Shown here: positions 45,723 through 54,420 of the stretch, in pieces
How positions within the stretch are numbered: the stretch's first letter is position 1
How the letters are laid out: each line of letters opens with the position of its first letter
NCBI RefSeq assembly: GCF_007859855.1
Contig: NZ_SJPK01000001.1
Location: 614,091 to 678,090, forward strand
Direction: 5' to 3'
Length of the DNA stretch: 64,000 nt
Origin: Allorhodopirellula solitaria
GTDB lineage: Bacteria; Planctomycetota; Planctomycetia; Pirellulales; Pirellulaceae
The notes under the pieces: generated by a model
What the model was told of the DNA's origin: nothing
What the model saw: only the letters and a program-made list of their open reading frames with translations
Databases searched by the model: none
Position numbers and translations under genes: made by a program

Positions 45723-45805
45723 GCCCCAACGGGGCTGTCCTATGACAGCCCCAGGCAACGCCTGGGGTTTCAGACGCCACCACCGGGCGGAAGCCCCAAC
45801 GGGGC
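45723..45805. repeat. Three AAC-loop hairpins
   Basis: GCCCC-AAC-GGGGC (45723-45735), CCCCAGGC-AAC-GCCTGGGG (45749-45767) and GCCCC-AAC-GGGGC (45793-45805) lie in a row. They run into the 3' end of the minus-strand gene at 45770 and encode its final residues. Confidence 0.65.
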
Positions 45806-46360
45806 GGCCCTATTTGCTGATGCGTCAGCTACAAGCTCCAAATGCACTTCGCTCATAGGAAGCCAATAATCGTTTTTGTGGTGAGTGTCGTTTGAACGGA
45901 CGAGGTTGAGACTGATTTGCAACTTCTTCAGCGCCGTTTCAAATTGGCTTTTGGTACAGGCAAGACGGTTCATCGCTCGTTTGCGAAGCTCGCCCGTGTA
46001 GCCCTGTTCCAACCGAACCATCTCAAAGATTTGTTGCTCAAGTTGCCCCAACTGCTCGGCCGGTTTGTGGAACTGCGGGTAGTGTTCCTCACGAAAGTGC
46101 TGCATCTCCATCAGCACTGCGTCGCCGCCTCTGACTTTGCCATAGAAGACTTCGTCGGGATAGGTCTGAGGGAGACGGGTTTTCCAATCCCAAACCGCAG
46201 TGACCTTGGGACTCCATCCACCCGCTTTGGGTTTCGCTTCAGACAACGCAGTGCCGTCCCACAACGATGGGTAAGGCGATCCTTTGCTCCCGAAGACCGT
46301 GCAGACTTTCTGTTCCAGCACGAATTGGTAAGCATCATCAAAAGTTTTGATTTGTCTCAA
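45770..46360 (-). CDS. Unrecognised protein, possibly AlkZ-related winged-helix type
   Basis: A 196-residue soluble protein. Visible cues are FDDAYQFVLEQKVCTVFGS, YPSLWD, WDWKTRLPQ and a helical second half (QLEQQIFEMVRLEQGYTGELRKR). This loosely resembles a winged-helix protein related to the AlkZ DNA glycosylase group; I am not sure. TTG 46360 is the likely start, with GGAG seven bases upstream. The frame extends to 46414 without support. The C-terminal AAPLGLPPGGGV is encoded by the hairpin repeats at 45793. It is divergent from the next gene, with 66 bases between. Confidence 0.5.
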   Translation of the reverse strand: MRQIKTFDDAYQFVLEQKVCTVFGSKGSPYPSLWDGTALSEAKPKAGGWSPKVTAVWDWKTRLPQTYPDEVFYGKVRGGDAVLMEMQHFREEHYPQFHKPAEQLGQLEQQIFEMVRLEQGYTGELRKRAMNRLACTKSQFETALKKLQISLNLVRSNDTHHKNDYWLPMSEVHLELVADASANRAAPLGLPPGGGV

Positions 46361-46426
46361 TCGAAAACTCCAAAGGAAAGCGGTAGACTGATGCCTCCAC
46401 AAGCGGCCCGACATCAGGAGAAACGC

Positions 46427-47242
46427 ATGACATGGTTCACCAAGCTTACCGGAATCGACGAAGAATCACCCGATCAGGTTCGCCGAATGTTGTCCGTCGA
46501 GGGGGAGCATTTGATCTGCGCGGGCGGGACACGCATCGCTTTCGGAAAACTTGAGACACCGAAACTTTCCAACCTCAGACAATCCGTCGCGGATCTCAAT
46601 CTCCAACCAAAACGCTCAACGATCTATCGGAACTACTTTGCCCCCGTCAATGACTCGATCGGTCAAAGCGAAATCAACCAAATCGACTGCTCCTCTGATC
46701 TAGGAAACCGACTCGGCAACGATGGCGGTGAGCTCTGGACGATGCGAAACGGCTATCTCTTCCCGTCCGACGATGGTCTCGGGCAGATTGAGGCGAAGCT
46801 GCAGAACTCGAGTGAAGACGAGCGGAACGATCTTCGCGGCCAACTGCGAATCGGCTTGCAGTGGCAAGCCGACGTGACGCTATCCGGGGCCAGCCACCGG
46901 GTCAGCCAAGCGTACTGTTCGGCACTGCCAGTCGCCTACGGCCGCCAGCCAACCGATCAATGGACCGACTTTGCCAAACTGATCCTCGACGCGGCTTACG
47001 AAGCGACCTTCGGCGCCGCGGTTCTCAACGCGGCCCGAAGCGGCAACCCCACGCTCTACCTCACCCTGCTTGGCGGCGGAGTCTTTGGCAACCGCGACAA
47101 TTGGATCACCGCCGCCATCGAACGCGCGTTCAATCTGCACCGCAAACACGGCCTCGACGTCAGAATCGTCTCGCACGGCCGATCCCAACCGGCAGTGACC
47201 GACTTGATCCATCGGATCAGCCAGTCTGAATCACGGCCGTAA
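46427..47242 (+). CDS. Unrecognised protein with macrodomain-like C-terminal motif
   Basis: A 271-residue protein starting at ATG 46427, six bases after AGGAG. The C-terminal third carries AAYEATFGAAVLNAARSG, then YLTLLGGGVFGNRDNWI, then AIERAFNLHRKHGLDVRIVSHG. This resembles the glycine loop and following helix of macrodomains, which bind ADP-ribose. The N-terminal 120 residues have no match I know. A macrodomain assignment is a hypothesis. The frame upstream to 45917 overlaps the divergent gene and is not used. Confidence 0.5.
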   Translation: MTWFTKLTGIDEESPDQVRRMLSVEGEHLICAGGTRIAFGKLETPKLSNLRQSVADLNLQPKRSTIYRNYFAPVNDSIGQSEINQIDCSSDLGNRLGNDGGELWTMRNGYLFPSDDGLGQIEAKLQNSSEDERNDLRGQLRIGLQWQADVTLSGASHRVSQAYCSALPVAYGRQPTDQWTDFAKLILDAAYEATFGAAVLNAARSGNPTLYLTLLGGGVFGNRDNWITAAIERAFNLHRKHGLDVRIVSHGRSQPAVTDLIHRISQSESRP

Positions 47243-47450
47243 AGTACGCTCATCCAACTGACTCGCACATCAGCACGATGGACGAGCGTTTTTCCAGGCG
47301 GTAAATCGAAATGGCTCAGTTTGTTCAGCGACCGCGATGCTTCCTCGGTAGGCCAGCATCCTCGCAGTCCCCACTCACAATGGCATGGACCGAAGCTATC
47401 GACACCTGCGGCCGAAGTACCCCTCCGTCCGATGAGCTTTTATTTCTGGG

Positions 47451-48041
47451 ATGAAACCAGCGCCGTGGCGTCCTTGTGATAGCGGTTGCCTTTTTGAAAT
47501 CCCAAGCACGAGAGAAATAGCGGAAGTGACCCCCCAACGGCTCTGCGAGATCTGGGACGACCACCACGCCCGATTGCTGCTGATCACACGTTCGATCGCG
47601 GGCGGGGTGACAATTCCTATCCTCGAAGATGCCGTCCAGGATGCGTTCATCGAACTGGCCAAACGGGCGGTCGAGCCGGACGATGTGCTGGGTTGGCTCG
47701 CCCGGGTCGCTCGCAACCGCATGCTTGACAGTATGCGATCGGAGTCACGACGCCAACAACGCGAAATCGCTCACGGAGAACAGTGTTGGTTTACCCCGCC
47801 TGTGGCTCCGCCGAATTTGGATCACCCACCACCGCTGGAACCCGAACAGTTGTCTCGCGCCATTAAGTCACTCCCCGACCTGCCACGCCAAGTACTGACC
47901 ATGCACGTTTGGGGTGAAATGACGTTTGAATCTATTGCTGAGGTGCTGGGACTCTCTCGCAGTTCCGCCCACCGGCATTACCACCGAGCACTCGACACTC
48001 TCCGAAACCAATTTCAAGAGGATTCCCATGTCGCGCGATGA
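47451..48041 (+). CDS. RNA polymerase sigma factor, ECF-like, cassette B
   Basis: A sigma-70-family protein of about 196 residues, or 171 if GTG 47526 is the start. Region 2 has EDAVQDAFIELAKRAV and LGWLARVARNRMLDSMR. Region 4 has LPDLPRQVLTMHVWGEMTFE and LGLSRSSAHRHYHRAL. It shares VWGEM and the Ser-xx-HR(R/H)YH motif with the cassette A sigma factor, so the two are paralogues. The start is uncertain because neither candidate has a strong ribosome site. Confidence 0.83.
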   Translation: MKPAPWRPCDSGCLFEIPSTREIAEVTPQRLCEIWDDHHARLLLITRSIAGGVTIPILEDAVQDAFIELAKRAVEPDDVLGWLARVARNRMLDSMRSESRRQQREIAHGEQCWFTPPVAPPNLDHPPPLEPEQLSRAIKSLPDLPRQVLTMHVWGEMTFESIAEVLGLSRSSAHRHYHRALDTLRNQFQEDSHVAR

Positions 48042-48621
48042 AACCGAATTGGCCGATTTGGTCAACAGCCTCCGCCGATGCAAACCTGTTGTGGGTGGAT
48101 CGGATCCACGGAGAGCGTTTTACGAAATGGGATTCGCGGCGGCTTCGGCGCGACAGATACGGTCCACTTCGCCACCGCACCGAACACTCCGGAGGTTTGC
48201 TACAGCGGCGTCTGTCGCGGCGTGTTTGTTCATCGCGTTTGTGGCGGGATACTCATCCGCCCCGTCATCACCAGCCTCACCGCCCGCCTCACACTTCGCC
48301 CAATCGCAGGATCGTCATAGCGTCCAGGCCCCGCTCGGCTCGGCACCTGCGGAGCAAGCGATGGAAGATGCCTTGAATGAAAACGTGCTCGCGTCCGCGT
48401 CGGCCTCATCGCTGGCGTCCCGCCGACTGCACAGCGAGATGTTTTTCATCGAGTCGCAGTCCCCCATGCGGGAGCACCTTTCCATTAACGCATATGGCGC
48501 GTCTGTTTCTAGAACGCCTGGCTCGCCCCTATCCACTCAGACCGGTGGCATCGACGATCACAACACACTTGTCTCGAAGCTAACCCGTTTGGACTATCTC
48601 ACCTGGGAGGACTCCTTATGA
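48028..48621 (+). CDS. Putative membrane anti-sigma factor, cassette B
   Basis: A 197-residue protein with a cytoplasmic N-terminus, one membrane helix (about 55-75, FATAASVAACLFIAFVAGY) and a Ser/Pro-rich outer part. ATG 48028 follows AAGAGG by seven bases and overlaps the sigma gene by 14 bases. It is functionally matched to the cassette A protein by position and topology, with little sequence identity visible. Confidence 0.6.
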   Translation: MSRDETELADLVNSLRRCKPVVGGSDPRRAFYEMGFAAASARQIRSTSPPHRTLRRFATAASVAACLFIAFVAGYSSAPSSPASPPASHFAQSQDRHSVQAPLGSAPAEQAMEDALNENVLASASASSLASRRLHSEMFFIESQSPMREHLSINAYGASVSRTPGSPLSTQTGGIDDHNTLVSKLTRLDYLTWEDSL

Positions 48622-50117
48622 ATCGACTCATGATCCGAATCGCCAGCATGTTGCTGGTGACCACCAGCGGCGCGAGCGTGTGGGCTCAATCGAAGGGGAC
48701 CGCTGCAGCCAATGGCGATAAGACCTCCGACATGTCGGAGGTCATTTCGCTGCGTCTGTCGCCTGCGGACGAACCCGCCGACGCATTGCGATATCAGTTT
48801 TGGCCGCCGCTGGACCAACAACAGCCCACCAATGCAATGCCATTTTTCTCCCGCGCGGTTTTGATGGCGACGACGACGCGGATCGGAAATAGCGAACATC
48901 AGTTGACCCACGATCGCCACCGTCGATGGTTCGAATCACCCTGGCAACCAGAATACGAAGGTGAACTCCGCGAATTCCTGAAGCCGTACAGGAACTCGCT
49001 CGCCGAACTCGATCGTGCCACCGATCGGATGCAGATTGATTACCCGATCGTGGATTCCACCATGGCGCTTGACAAAATGTACGAGACCTTACTGCCGGAG
49101 GTCCAAGAGACCCGCTCTCTCGCCCGACTGCTGCGACTTCGCGCCAAGCTGGAGATGCACGCGGAGCGTTGGGACGATTTCACTCGTACCGTGCAAACCC
49201 TGTTTCGTTTGTCGGAAATGGCTGGTCACGCCGGTGAGTATCTCGTCAGCAGACTGGTTGGCCTCGCCATCGCCAACATGACGCTACAGACAATCGAAGA
49301 GGCGTCGTCGCTGAAAGGATGCCCGAATTTTTATTGGGCGTTGGCGTCGGTGCCGAGTGAGTTTCTATCCGTCCGCGACGCGCTGGATCAAGAGATCCTA
49401 TCGGTGAACAAACTCGCTCGTGGGCTCCAAACGAATCCCGACACACCAATCGGCGCAGTGGCAGCTCGCGCCCAACTTCGAGAAATCATCCAAACCGTTG
49501 GCAAACTTAAGGTGCTCGCCGACGGTCGCAGTGACGACGAGTCTCCATCCCTAGTGCAGCTTCAAGCCGGGCTCGTGGTTGTTTCTTTGGCGGATGAGTC
49601 GCGGCACTTCCTACAAACTGAAACTCGCTGGCGAGATTGTGCTCAGCAGCTTTCTGACAGCGAATGTGTGCTGCGTGCCTTCGCCATCGAAATCGATCGG
49701 ACGACCGCAAACGTGTTGAAATGGGCCTGGCTGCCCGACTCCATCCGCTTGCAGTACGCCCACTCCAGCAGTGACTCGCTGCGTCGTCTCGGCAAGTCGA
49801 CTTCTGGCGAAATCAATCCGGCGAGTTGCGTGATCAGCCTGGTTCTGCCCGCGACGTCCGCAGCCTGCCATACCGAATACCGCTGGAAACAAGCATTGGC
49901 AACTCAAGCGACTTTGCAAGCGATCCGTGACTACGCTGCCGAGCACCAGCGGTTGCCTGAATCGCTCAACAAACTCGACCTGCCCGCTTGGCCGGATGCG
50001 ATCACCGGGCATCCCTTTCTCTACCATCAAAGTGCGCCACACACCGCGACGCTGACCCGCAGGGAACGCTATTCAGGTGATGACATAGCCACTTTTTCTT
50101 TAGAACTTACGGAGTAG
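48618..50117 (+). CDS. Exported helical protein, cassette B (counterpart of cassette A N-terminal half)
   Basis: A 499-residue protein with a signal peptide (about 1-24). It matches residues about 60-550 of the protein at 36769 through LLPEVQETRSLARLLRLRAKL, YLVSRLVGLAIAN and later IRDYAAEHQRLPESL (IRDHLATHDSQWPERL in cassette A). No catalytic motif is evident. It overlaps the previous gene by four bases (ATGA) and is followed after four bases by the DUF1559 gene. Together these two genes equal the fused gene of cassette A. Confidence 0.7.
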   Translation: MNRLMIRIASMLLVTTSGASVWAQSKGTAAANGDKTSDMSEVISLRLSPADEPADALRYQFWPPLDQQQPTNAMPFFSRAVLMATTTRIGNSEHQLTHDRHRRWFESPWQPEYEGELREFLKPYRNSLAELDRATDRMQIDYPIVDSTMALDKMYETLLPEVQETRSLARLLRLRAKLEMHAERWDDFTRTVQTLFRLSEMAGHAGEYLVSRLVGLAIANMTLQTIEEASSLKGCPNFYWALASVPSEFLSVRDALDQEILSVNKLARGLQTNPDTPIGAVAARAQLREIIQTVGKLKVLADGRSDDESPSLVQLQAGLVVVSLADESRHFLQTETRWRDCAQQLSDSECVLRAFAIEIDRTTANVLKWAWLPDSIRLQYAHSSSDSLRRLGKSTSGEINPASCVISLVLPATSAACHTEYRWKQALATQATLQAIRDYAAEHQRLPESLNKLDLPAWPDAITGHPFLYHQSAPHTATLTRRERYSGDDIATFSLELTE

Positions 50118-50121
50118 ATTT

Positions 50122-51618
50122 ATGTTCCGATTGACCTTCCTGATCGCGGCGTTACTCGTGCCGATTCCACTGGCCGGGGCTCAAGACTCCAACTCGACTC
50201 CGCCGCCCGCGTTCGACGAGTCAACGGTCGCGGCCCTCGAAATCAACCTGACGGAGATCGATGTTGCGGGTCTGCGAGCAGCCGCGCGTCCGTATTTCAA
50301 GAGTGTCTCCGATGAAGAGATGGGGTCGCTGTTTGCTCACTTGAAGGTTGAGATCCAGCGACTGCGGGAAACTGGCACCGATCGGCTCGTTCTGTCGTGG
50401 CAAACCAATGATCTACTCGGCGGCACGCCTCTCGTTCAAGCGCCGACGACCAACTCAGAGGAATTGCGTCGGGTGCTTTCCACTTGGTTTCATAGGATGT
50501 TTGGAAATGACACGTCTCGAATCTCTGTCTCATTGGGCTGGGCATCGCTCGGTAGCGAAACGGAGCTGGATAGGATCACCGGGCAGGATCGGAAAACGAC
50601 CCAGCGGTTTGCTTCAGCAATGGCTGATCGCAAGCTCGATCATCAACTGATCGTGAGCTTACCGCCACAATCCCGCGAGGACTTGATCACGCTGTGGCCG
50701 GACCAGTGGCCGCCTGGCTCGATCGATTTCGACGTCTCACCGCGTCAGCTCGTCCGTGACATCACGATCGTTGATGCGCAGTGGTCGCTACCTCCCAAGG
50801 CTGCGATGAGCATGACCTTGCAGACCACGAGCACTAAAACCGCCAAGCGGCTCGCCGAGCAGATAAAATCTTTTATCACGCTTCATGAACGCTGGAGCGC
50901 GGCGATCCGCGTGAGCACACTCGACAGCACCGTGACGCTCGACTCGGCCCCGCCGCCCAACGCCAGTGCCTTCACACTGCTGATCGAGGAATTGTCCACT
51001 ATCGTTCGGCGGCAACGTGAACGGGCACAAGAACTCCAGACCATGAACGATTTGAAACAGATCGGTTTGGCCATGCACAACTACTACGACGCGTTTGACC
51101 ACTTCCCGCCACCAGCGATAGAGAACGCTGATGGGGACACATTGTTCAGTTGGCGGGTGGCGTTGCTTCCGTTTTTGGAGCAAGAGGCACTCTATCGAGC
51201 CTTCGATAAAACACAGGCATGGGACTCGGCAGCCAACCGACAAATCACCGACACCATCGTGCCGGTGTTCAGATCCCCAGGCGTTGAAGGTAGCAAGACG
51301 GCAATCCGCTTGCCCGCGATTACCGGGTCGATGTGGGACGGTACCCGGGAGTCGCTCCAGTTTCGCGACATCACCGATGGAACCAGCAACACGATCGCTG
51401 CCGCCATCGCTCCCCTCGATGAAGCCGTTGCGTGGTCCAAACCGGAGGTGTGGAGGCTGGACGAAAACGATTTAATGGGCAGTTTTTTCGGCGATCGTGA
51501 AGAGATTCTTGTGTTGATATTCGACGGTTCCGTGAACCGGCTCAAGAAGTCTGACATGACCGAGAAGAACCTCCGCGCCCTGCTGACCATTGCTGGCCGC
51601 GACGTCGCGGAGTGGTGA
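50122..51618 (+). CDS. Exported protein with C-terminal DUF1559 domain, cassette B
   Basis: A 498-residue protein with a signal peptide (about 1-20) rather than the pilin-type helix. The C-terminal 180 residues contain the DUF1559 pattern: IGLAMHNYYDAFDHFPPPA, FSWRVALLPFLEQEALY, FRDITDGTSNTIAAA. The middle region corresponds to residues about 600-750 of the cassette A fusion. It is the last gene of cassette B. Confidence 0.8.
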   Translation: MFRLTFLIAALLVPIPLAGAQDSNSTPPPAFDESTVAALEINLTEIDVAGLRAAARPYFKSVSDEEMGSLFAHLKVEIQRLRETGTDRLVLSWQTNDLLGGTPLVQAPTTNSEELRRVLSTWFHRMFGNDTSRISVSLGWASLGSETELDRITGQDRKTTQRFASAMADRKLDHQLIVSLPPQSREDLITLWPDQWPPGSIDFDVSPRQLVRDITIVDAQWSLPPKAAMSMTLQTTSTKTAKRLAEQIKSFITLHERWSAAIRVSTLDSTVTLDSAPPPNASAFTLLIEELSTIVRRQRERAQELQTMNDLKQIGLAMHNYYDAFDHFPPPAIENADGDTLFSWRVALLPFLEQEALYRAFDKTQAWDSAANRQITDTIVPVFRSPGVEGSKTAIRLPAITGSMWDGTRESLQFRDITDGTSNTIAAAIAPLDEAVAWSKPEVWRLDENDLMGSFFGDREEILVLIFDGSVNRLKKSDMTEKNLRALLTIAGRDVAEW

Positions 51619-51764
51619 GCTACGCCCCATCACTGTTTGATGATTCTTCGCTTTCTCCAACCGGGGAAGCAGCGGAACTGCCCGTGTGTTCATAGGGAAT
51701 GGCAATTCAATTCGGAGACGCGGCATAAAGCTGGACAGACTTGGTGAGCGGCACGCTGTCTTCC

Positions 51765-52940
51765 CTAACTCAGAAGCATTCGCTCCTTTGCTCTTGCCCC
51801 GTCCAAAATGTGCTGATGCAACAGATATCCAAAACCTGCATTTTCCAGTCGCAGGATCAGGTCATTCTTGCGGCACCCAAGCGAATCAGCACATTGTGCC
51901 AAGTTCCAATCGTGTCCTGCGAGCTGGCTCAACAAGTATGCTCGGCGCGTTTGAGCCGATGACAGTCGGTACGTTTTCAAGTATTGCAACGTGCCATCAT
52001 CGGCATAGATCGCTTCGCCAAGGTGATTCTCCGCCGTCGGATCAAGGTCGCTGATAAAACGCTCAAGACGGAATGGCTTGAATCGATAAATACGCTCGCT
52101 GTGGTAGGGACGATCGAACAACGCCGGCGACATCATCTCATTCATCTCGGCCCACCGGCTTCGCAAGCAATCCACCTCGCGACGAAGATCCGCTAGGCTG
52201 TTGATCGACTCGACCTCGATCGGATCAGGTAGAACCACGTTCTCGGTGCCGTAGAAACCATGCTGCCAGATCAGCTCACCGTAGAAGTCAGCAATCAAGG
52301 TACGGTGCAGGTTGGTGTAGTCGTCCGGATGAGGCACGACAAACGCGGATGCCAGCGTCTCAGCAACAAACACTATCATGCCGACTTGATTGTCATGAAC
52401 TTCAAACAATCGAAGCGCATCATCGAGGCCTGCGATCTGCTCGCCCGGCGCAACGACTTCGCTTCGAGGAGACAAGCCGGAACGCATCACAGAGTGAGAG
52501 TACTCGGTCCACGCAATATCAGGACCACCAAAATGTAACGCGAGCAATCCTTCCATGGCCACGTGCAAAGGTAGAAAACGAAGTTGGGTCTTGCCTTCGC
52601 GTCGAACCATCTTTCGCAATCCGCGAGCAGTAACAAATTGACCGTACGACTTGCCGTCCTTCTTCTTCGTTGCCCGCGCCAGTTGCGATCCAAAAACTGC
52701 TCCGCCATCGGTCGTCCAGTTTGCCACCAGCCCGTGCGGTACGTAGCTGGCGTAGATTGTCTTCGGATCGACTTCGACGAATGCGAAATCTTCGGGATAG
52801 ACACGTCGCGACAAGCGTAAGTCGTCGCGGTTGTCAGTGCGAATCAGCGGCACCAATCGAACGCTGCCGAACACTTGCGGCGGTGCCAGCGTCAGCCCGC
52901 TCAATGGTAGGCCGCTCATCACTCGCTTGAGATCAGTCAT
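51765..52940 (-). CDS. Unrecognised protein, partner of the VWA gene
   Basis: A soluble protein of about 391 residues. The N-terminal part (SGLTLAPPQVFGSVRLVPLI...YASYVPHGLV) is beta-rich and may belong to the ARPP-type group of conflict-associated proteins, but I could not confirm it. The C-terminal 60 residues (AGHDWNLAQCADSLGCRKNDLILRLE) look like a helix-turn-helix of Fis type. ATG 52940 lies inside the end of the VWA gene, eight bases of overlap, so the pair is translationally coupled. The longer frame to 53042 is not used. Confidence 0.55.
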   Translation of the reverse strand: MTDLKRVMSGLPLSGLTLAPPQVFGSVRLVPLIRTDNRDDLRLSRRVYPEDFAFVEVDPKTIYASYVPHGLVANWTTDGGAVFGSQLARATKKKDGKSYGQFVTARGLRKMVRREGKTQLRFLPLHVAMEGLLALHFGGPDIAWTEYSHSVMRSGLSPRSEVVAPGEQIAGLDDALRLFEVHDNQVGMIVFVAETLASAFVVPHPDDYTNLHRTLIADFYGELIWQHGFYGTENVVLPDPIEVESINSLADLRREVDCLRSRWAEMNEMMSPALFDRPYHSERIYRFKPFRLERFISDLDPTAENHLGEAIYADDGTLQYLKTYRLSSAQTRRAYLLSQLAGHDWNLAQCADSLGCRKNDLILRLENAGFGYLLHQHILDGARAKERMLLS

Positions 52941-54420
52941 GGTGATTTCCGATAAAACGAGCAGCCAAATTCCCAAGGTAGGTCTCGAGTTCCGCCTGGG
53001 ACGCTTCCCCAGCTGCGAACTTGGCGAAGCCCATCGAGGCACCCAGGTCTTCGGCGTCGCGGAGGCCGATCGTGGTCAGCGAGCGACCGAGCGGTTTGGG
53101 CGAAAAATGATCGGGATCGAACACAGGATTGGCGTGAATGAAAGCGATTGCGTGGGATCGTGCGAGCCGTTGCTGATAGACGCGAATGATTTGATCCGTT
53201 GCATCGACGGGTGCGTTCTCGTACCCATCGGAAATGATGACGATGTTCTCGGGTTGCCACTCGATGGCGGCCAGCAGCGGGGAGGCCAAATCGGTCTGTC
53301 CACCCGCTTCGATCAGAAAGACGTGGTCACTGCCCGACGCTGAATTCGGCTGTTCAACACGTGATGGCGTCCAAAACGTCCGCAAGGCATCCGTACTCGC
53401 AGCTAGCAAATAGTGGACAGCGACTGCGACAGCCAAAGGACGCCGACGCCTTTCTCGCGTTCCCCAGGTCGATTGGCTGCGATCGAGAACAGCAGCAACC
53501 TTCCCAAGTTGAACTGGGCGCTTTCGCGAGGCTCTCGCCGCCGAAACGCGAAGCGAATCGTGTAACTCGACTGCCCGGCACTGGCGTTCCTCCAGCGACA
53601 GCCCCATCACATAGATCGCCAACTTCGTCAGCGGAGTCCGAGTCATATCGACGCTGGGCGGGTCAATGCCGAGTCTCCCGGCAGTCGATTGGGTCCGTTG
53701 CTTCTCAGTATGTGTCATCTGCGGTTGGATCTTCCGCATGAACTCCGACCGAGGAATTTCATGCCTCGCCGAAAACCCTTCCGCTACCGAGTAGGGCAAC
53801 TCATAGACCGCCTGTTTGGAATAGTGTGCACGCAAGAACGAATCAAACAGAGGCGATTGAAACCGCTTCTGTGACTTCAGTGCGAATAGAAACTGCCCCT
53901 GTTCCTCGTCGAGTTTCAGATGAGCATGGCGCGCCGCGACGCGAATTTTCGTCCGATACTTCACCGCATCGAATACTGGATTGGCTCGCGATTTCATGTA
54001 GTCGCGAACAACCGCGCGGCTACGACGATTGTTGATTTTCATGGTTCGCAATCGGTTGAACAACGCGAACACACGATTGGCAGGAAGGCTGCGCAGCGTC
54101 TCCGAGATCAGTCTGCCTTCCTCGCCCCGATCATTCTCGTCATTCGGTGCTCCGGCCTCGAGAAGCTTCATGACGATCCGTGCTCGATTGAAATCATTGA
54201 CCCCGGCGGCCAGAACGCGGCGATAGACCGCGCGGTAGTTCGCCAGCACGTAGCTATGTAGAAAGTCAATTGACACGCGACCGCGATCGCGACCGGAGTA
54301 GTATTCGGTCTGACCAGTCGCCGCGAAGCACGCGTTGATGAACATGACGAGATCTTCCCGTTCGCTCGCCTCTTTCTGAGCCGCGTAGAATTCGTCTCGG
54401 ATCTGAGATGCGCTCTTCAC
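52933..54420 (-). CDS. VWA-domain protein with helical N-terminal domain (TROVE/Ro60-like layout)
   Basis: A 495-residue soluble protein. Residues 1-300 are helical and could form HEAT-like repeats (FALFNRLRTMKINNRRSRAVVRDY, TRTPLTKLAIYVMGL). Residues about 305-495 form a VWA domain with a complete MIDAS: D313-S315-S317 (DRSQS), T376 (GGQTD) and D398 (ISDGYEN). This layout matches TROVE proteins such as Ro60/Rsr, which bind Y RNAs and misfolded RNAs. I cannot prove a TROVE domain from sequence by eye. It is coupled to the partner gene at 51765 and has a 1.1 kb gene-free region upstream. Confidence 0.65.
   Translation of the reverse strand: MKSASQIRDEFYAAQKEASEREDLVMFINACFAATGQTEYYSGRDRGRVSIDFLHSYVLANYRAVYRRVLAAGVNDFNRARIVMKLLEAGAPNDENDRGEEGRLISETLRSLPANRVFALFNRLRTMKINNRRSRAVVRDYMKSRANPVFDAVKYRTKIRVAARHAHLKLDEEQGQFLFALKSQKRFQSPLFDSFLRAHYSKQAVYELPYSVAEGFSARHEIPRSEFMRKIQPQMTHTEKQRTQSTAGRLGIDPPSVDMTRTPLTKLAIYVMGLSLEERQCRAVELHDSLRVSAARASRKRPVQLGKVAAVLDRSQSTWGTRERRRRPLAVAVAVHYLLAASTDALRTFWTPSRVEQPNSASGSDHVFLIEAGGQTDLASPLLAAIEWQPENIVIISDGYENAPVDATDQIIRVYQQRLARSHAIAFIHANPVFDPDHFSPKPLGRSLTTIGLRDAEDLGASMGFAKFAAGEASQAELETYLGNLAARFIGNHHD

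Noticed and set aside
45917-46426. N-terminal extension of the macrodomain-like protein
   Set aside because: The extension is antisense to the divergent gene; ATG 46427 has AGGAG at the right distance.
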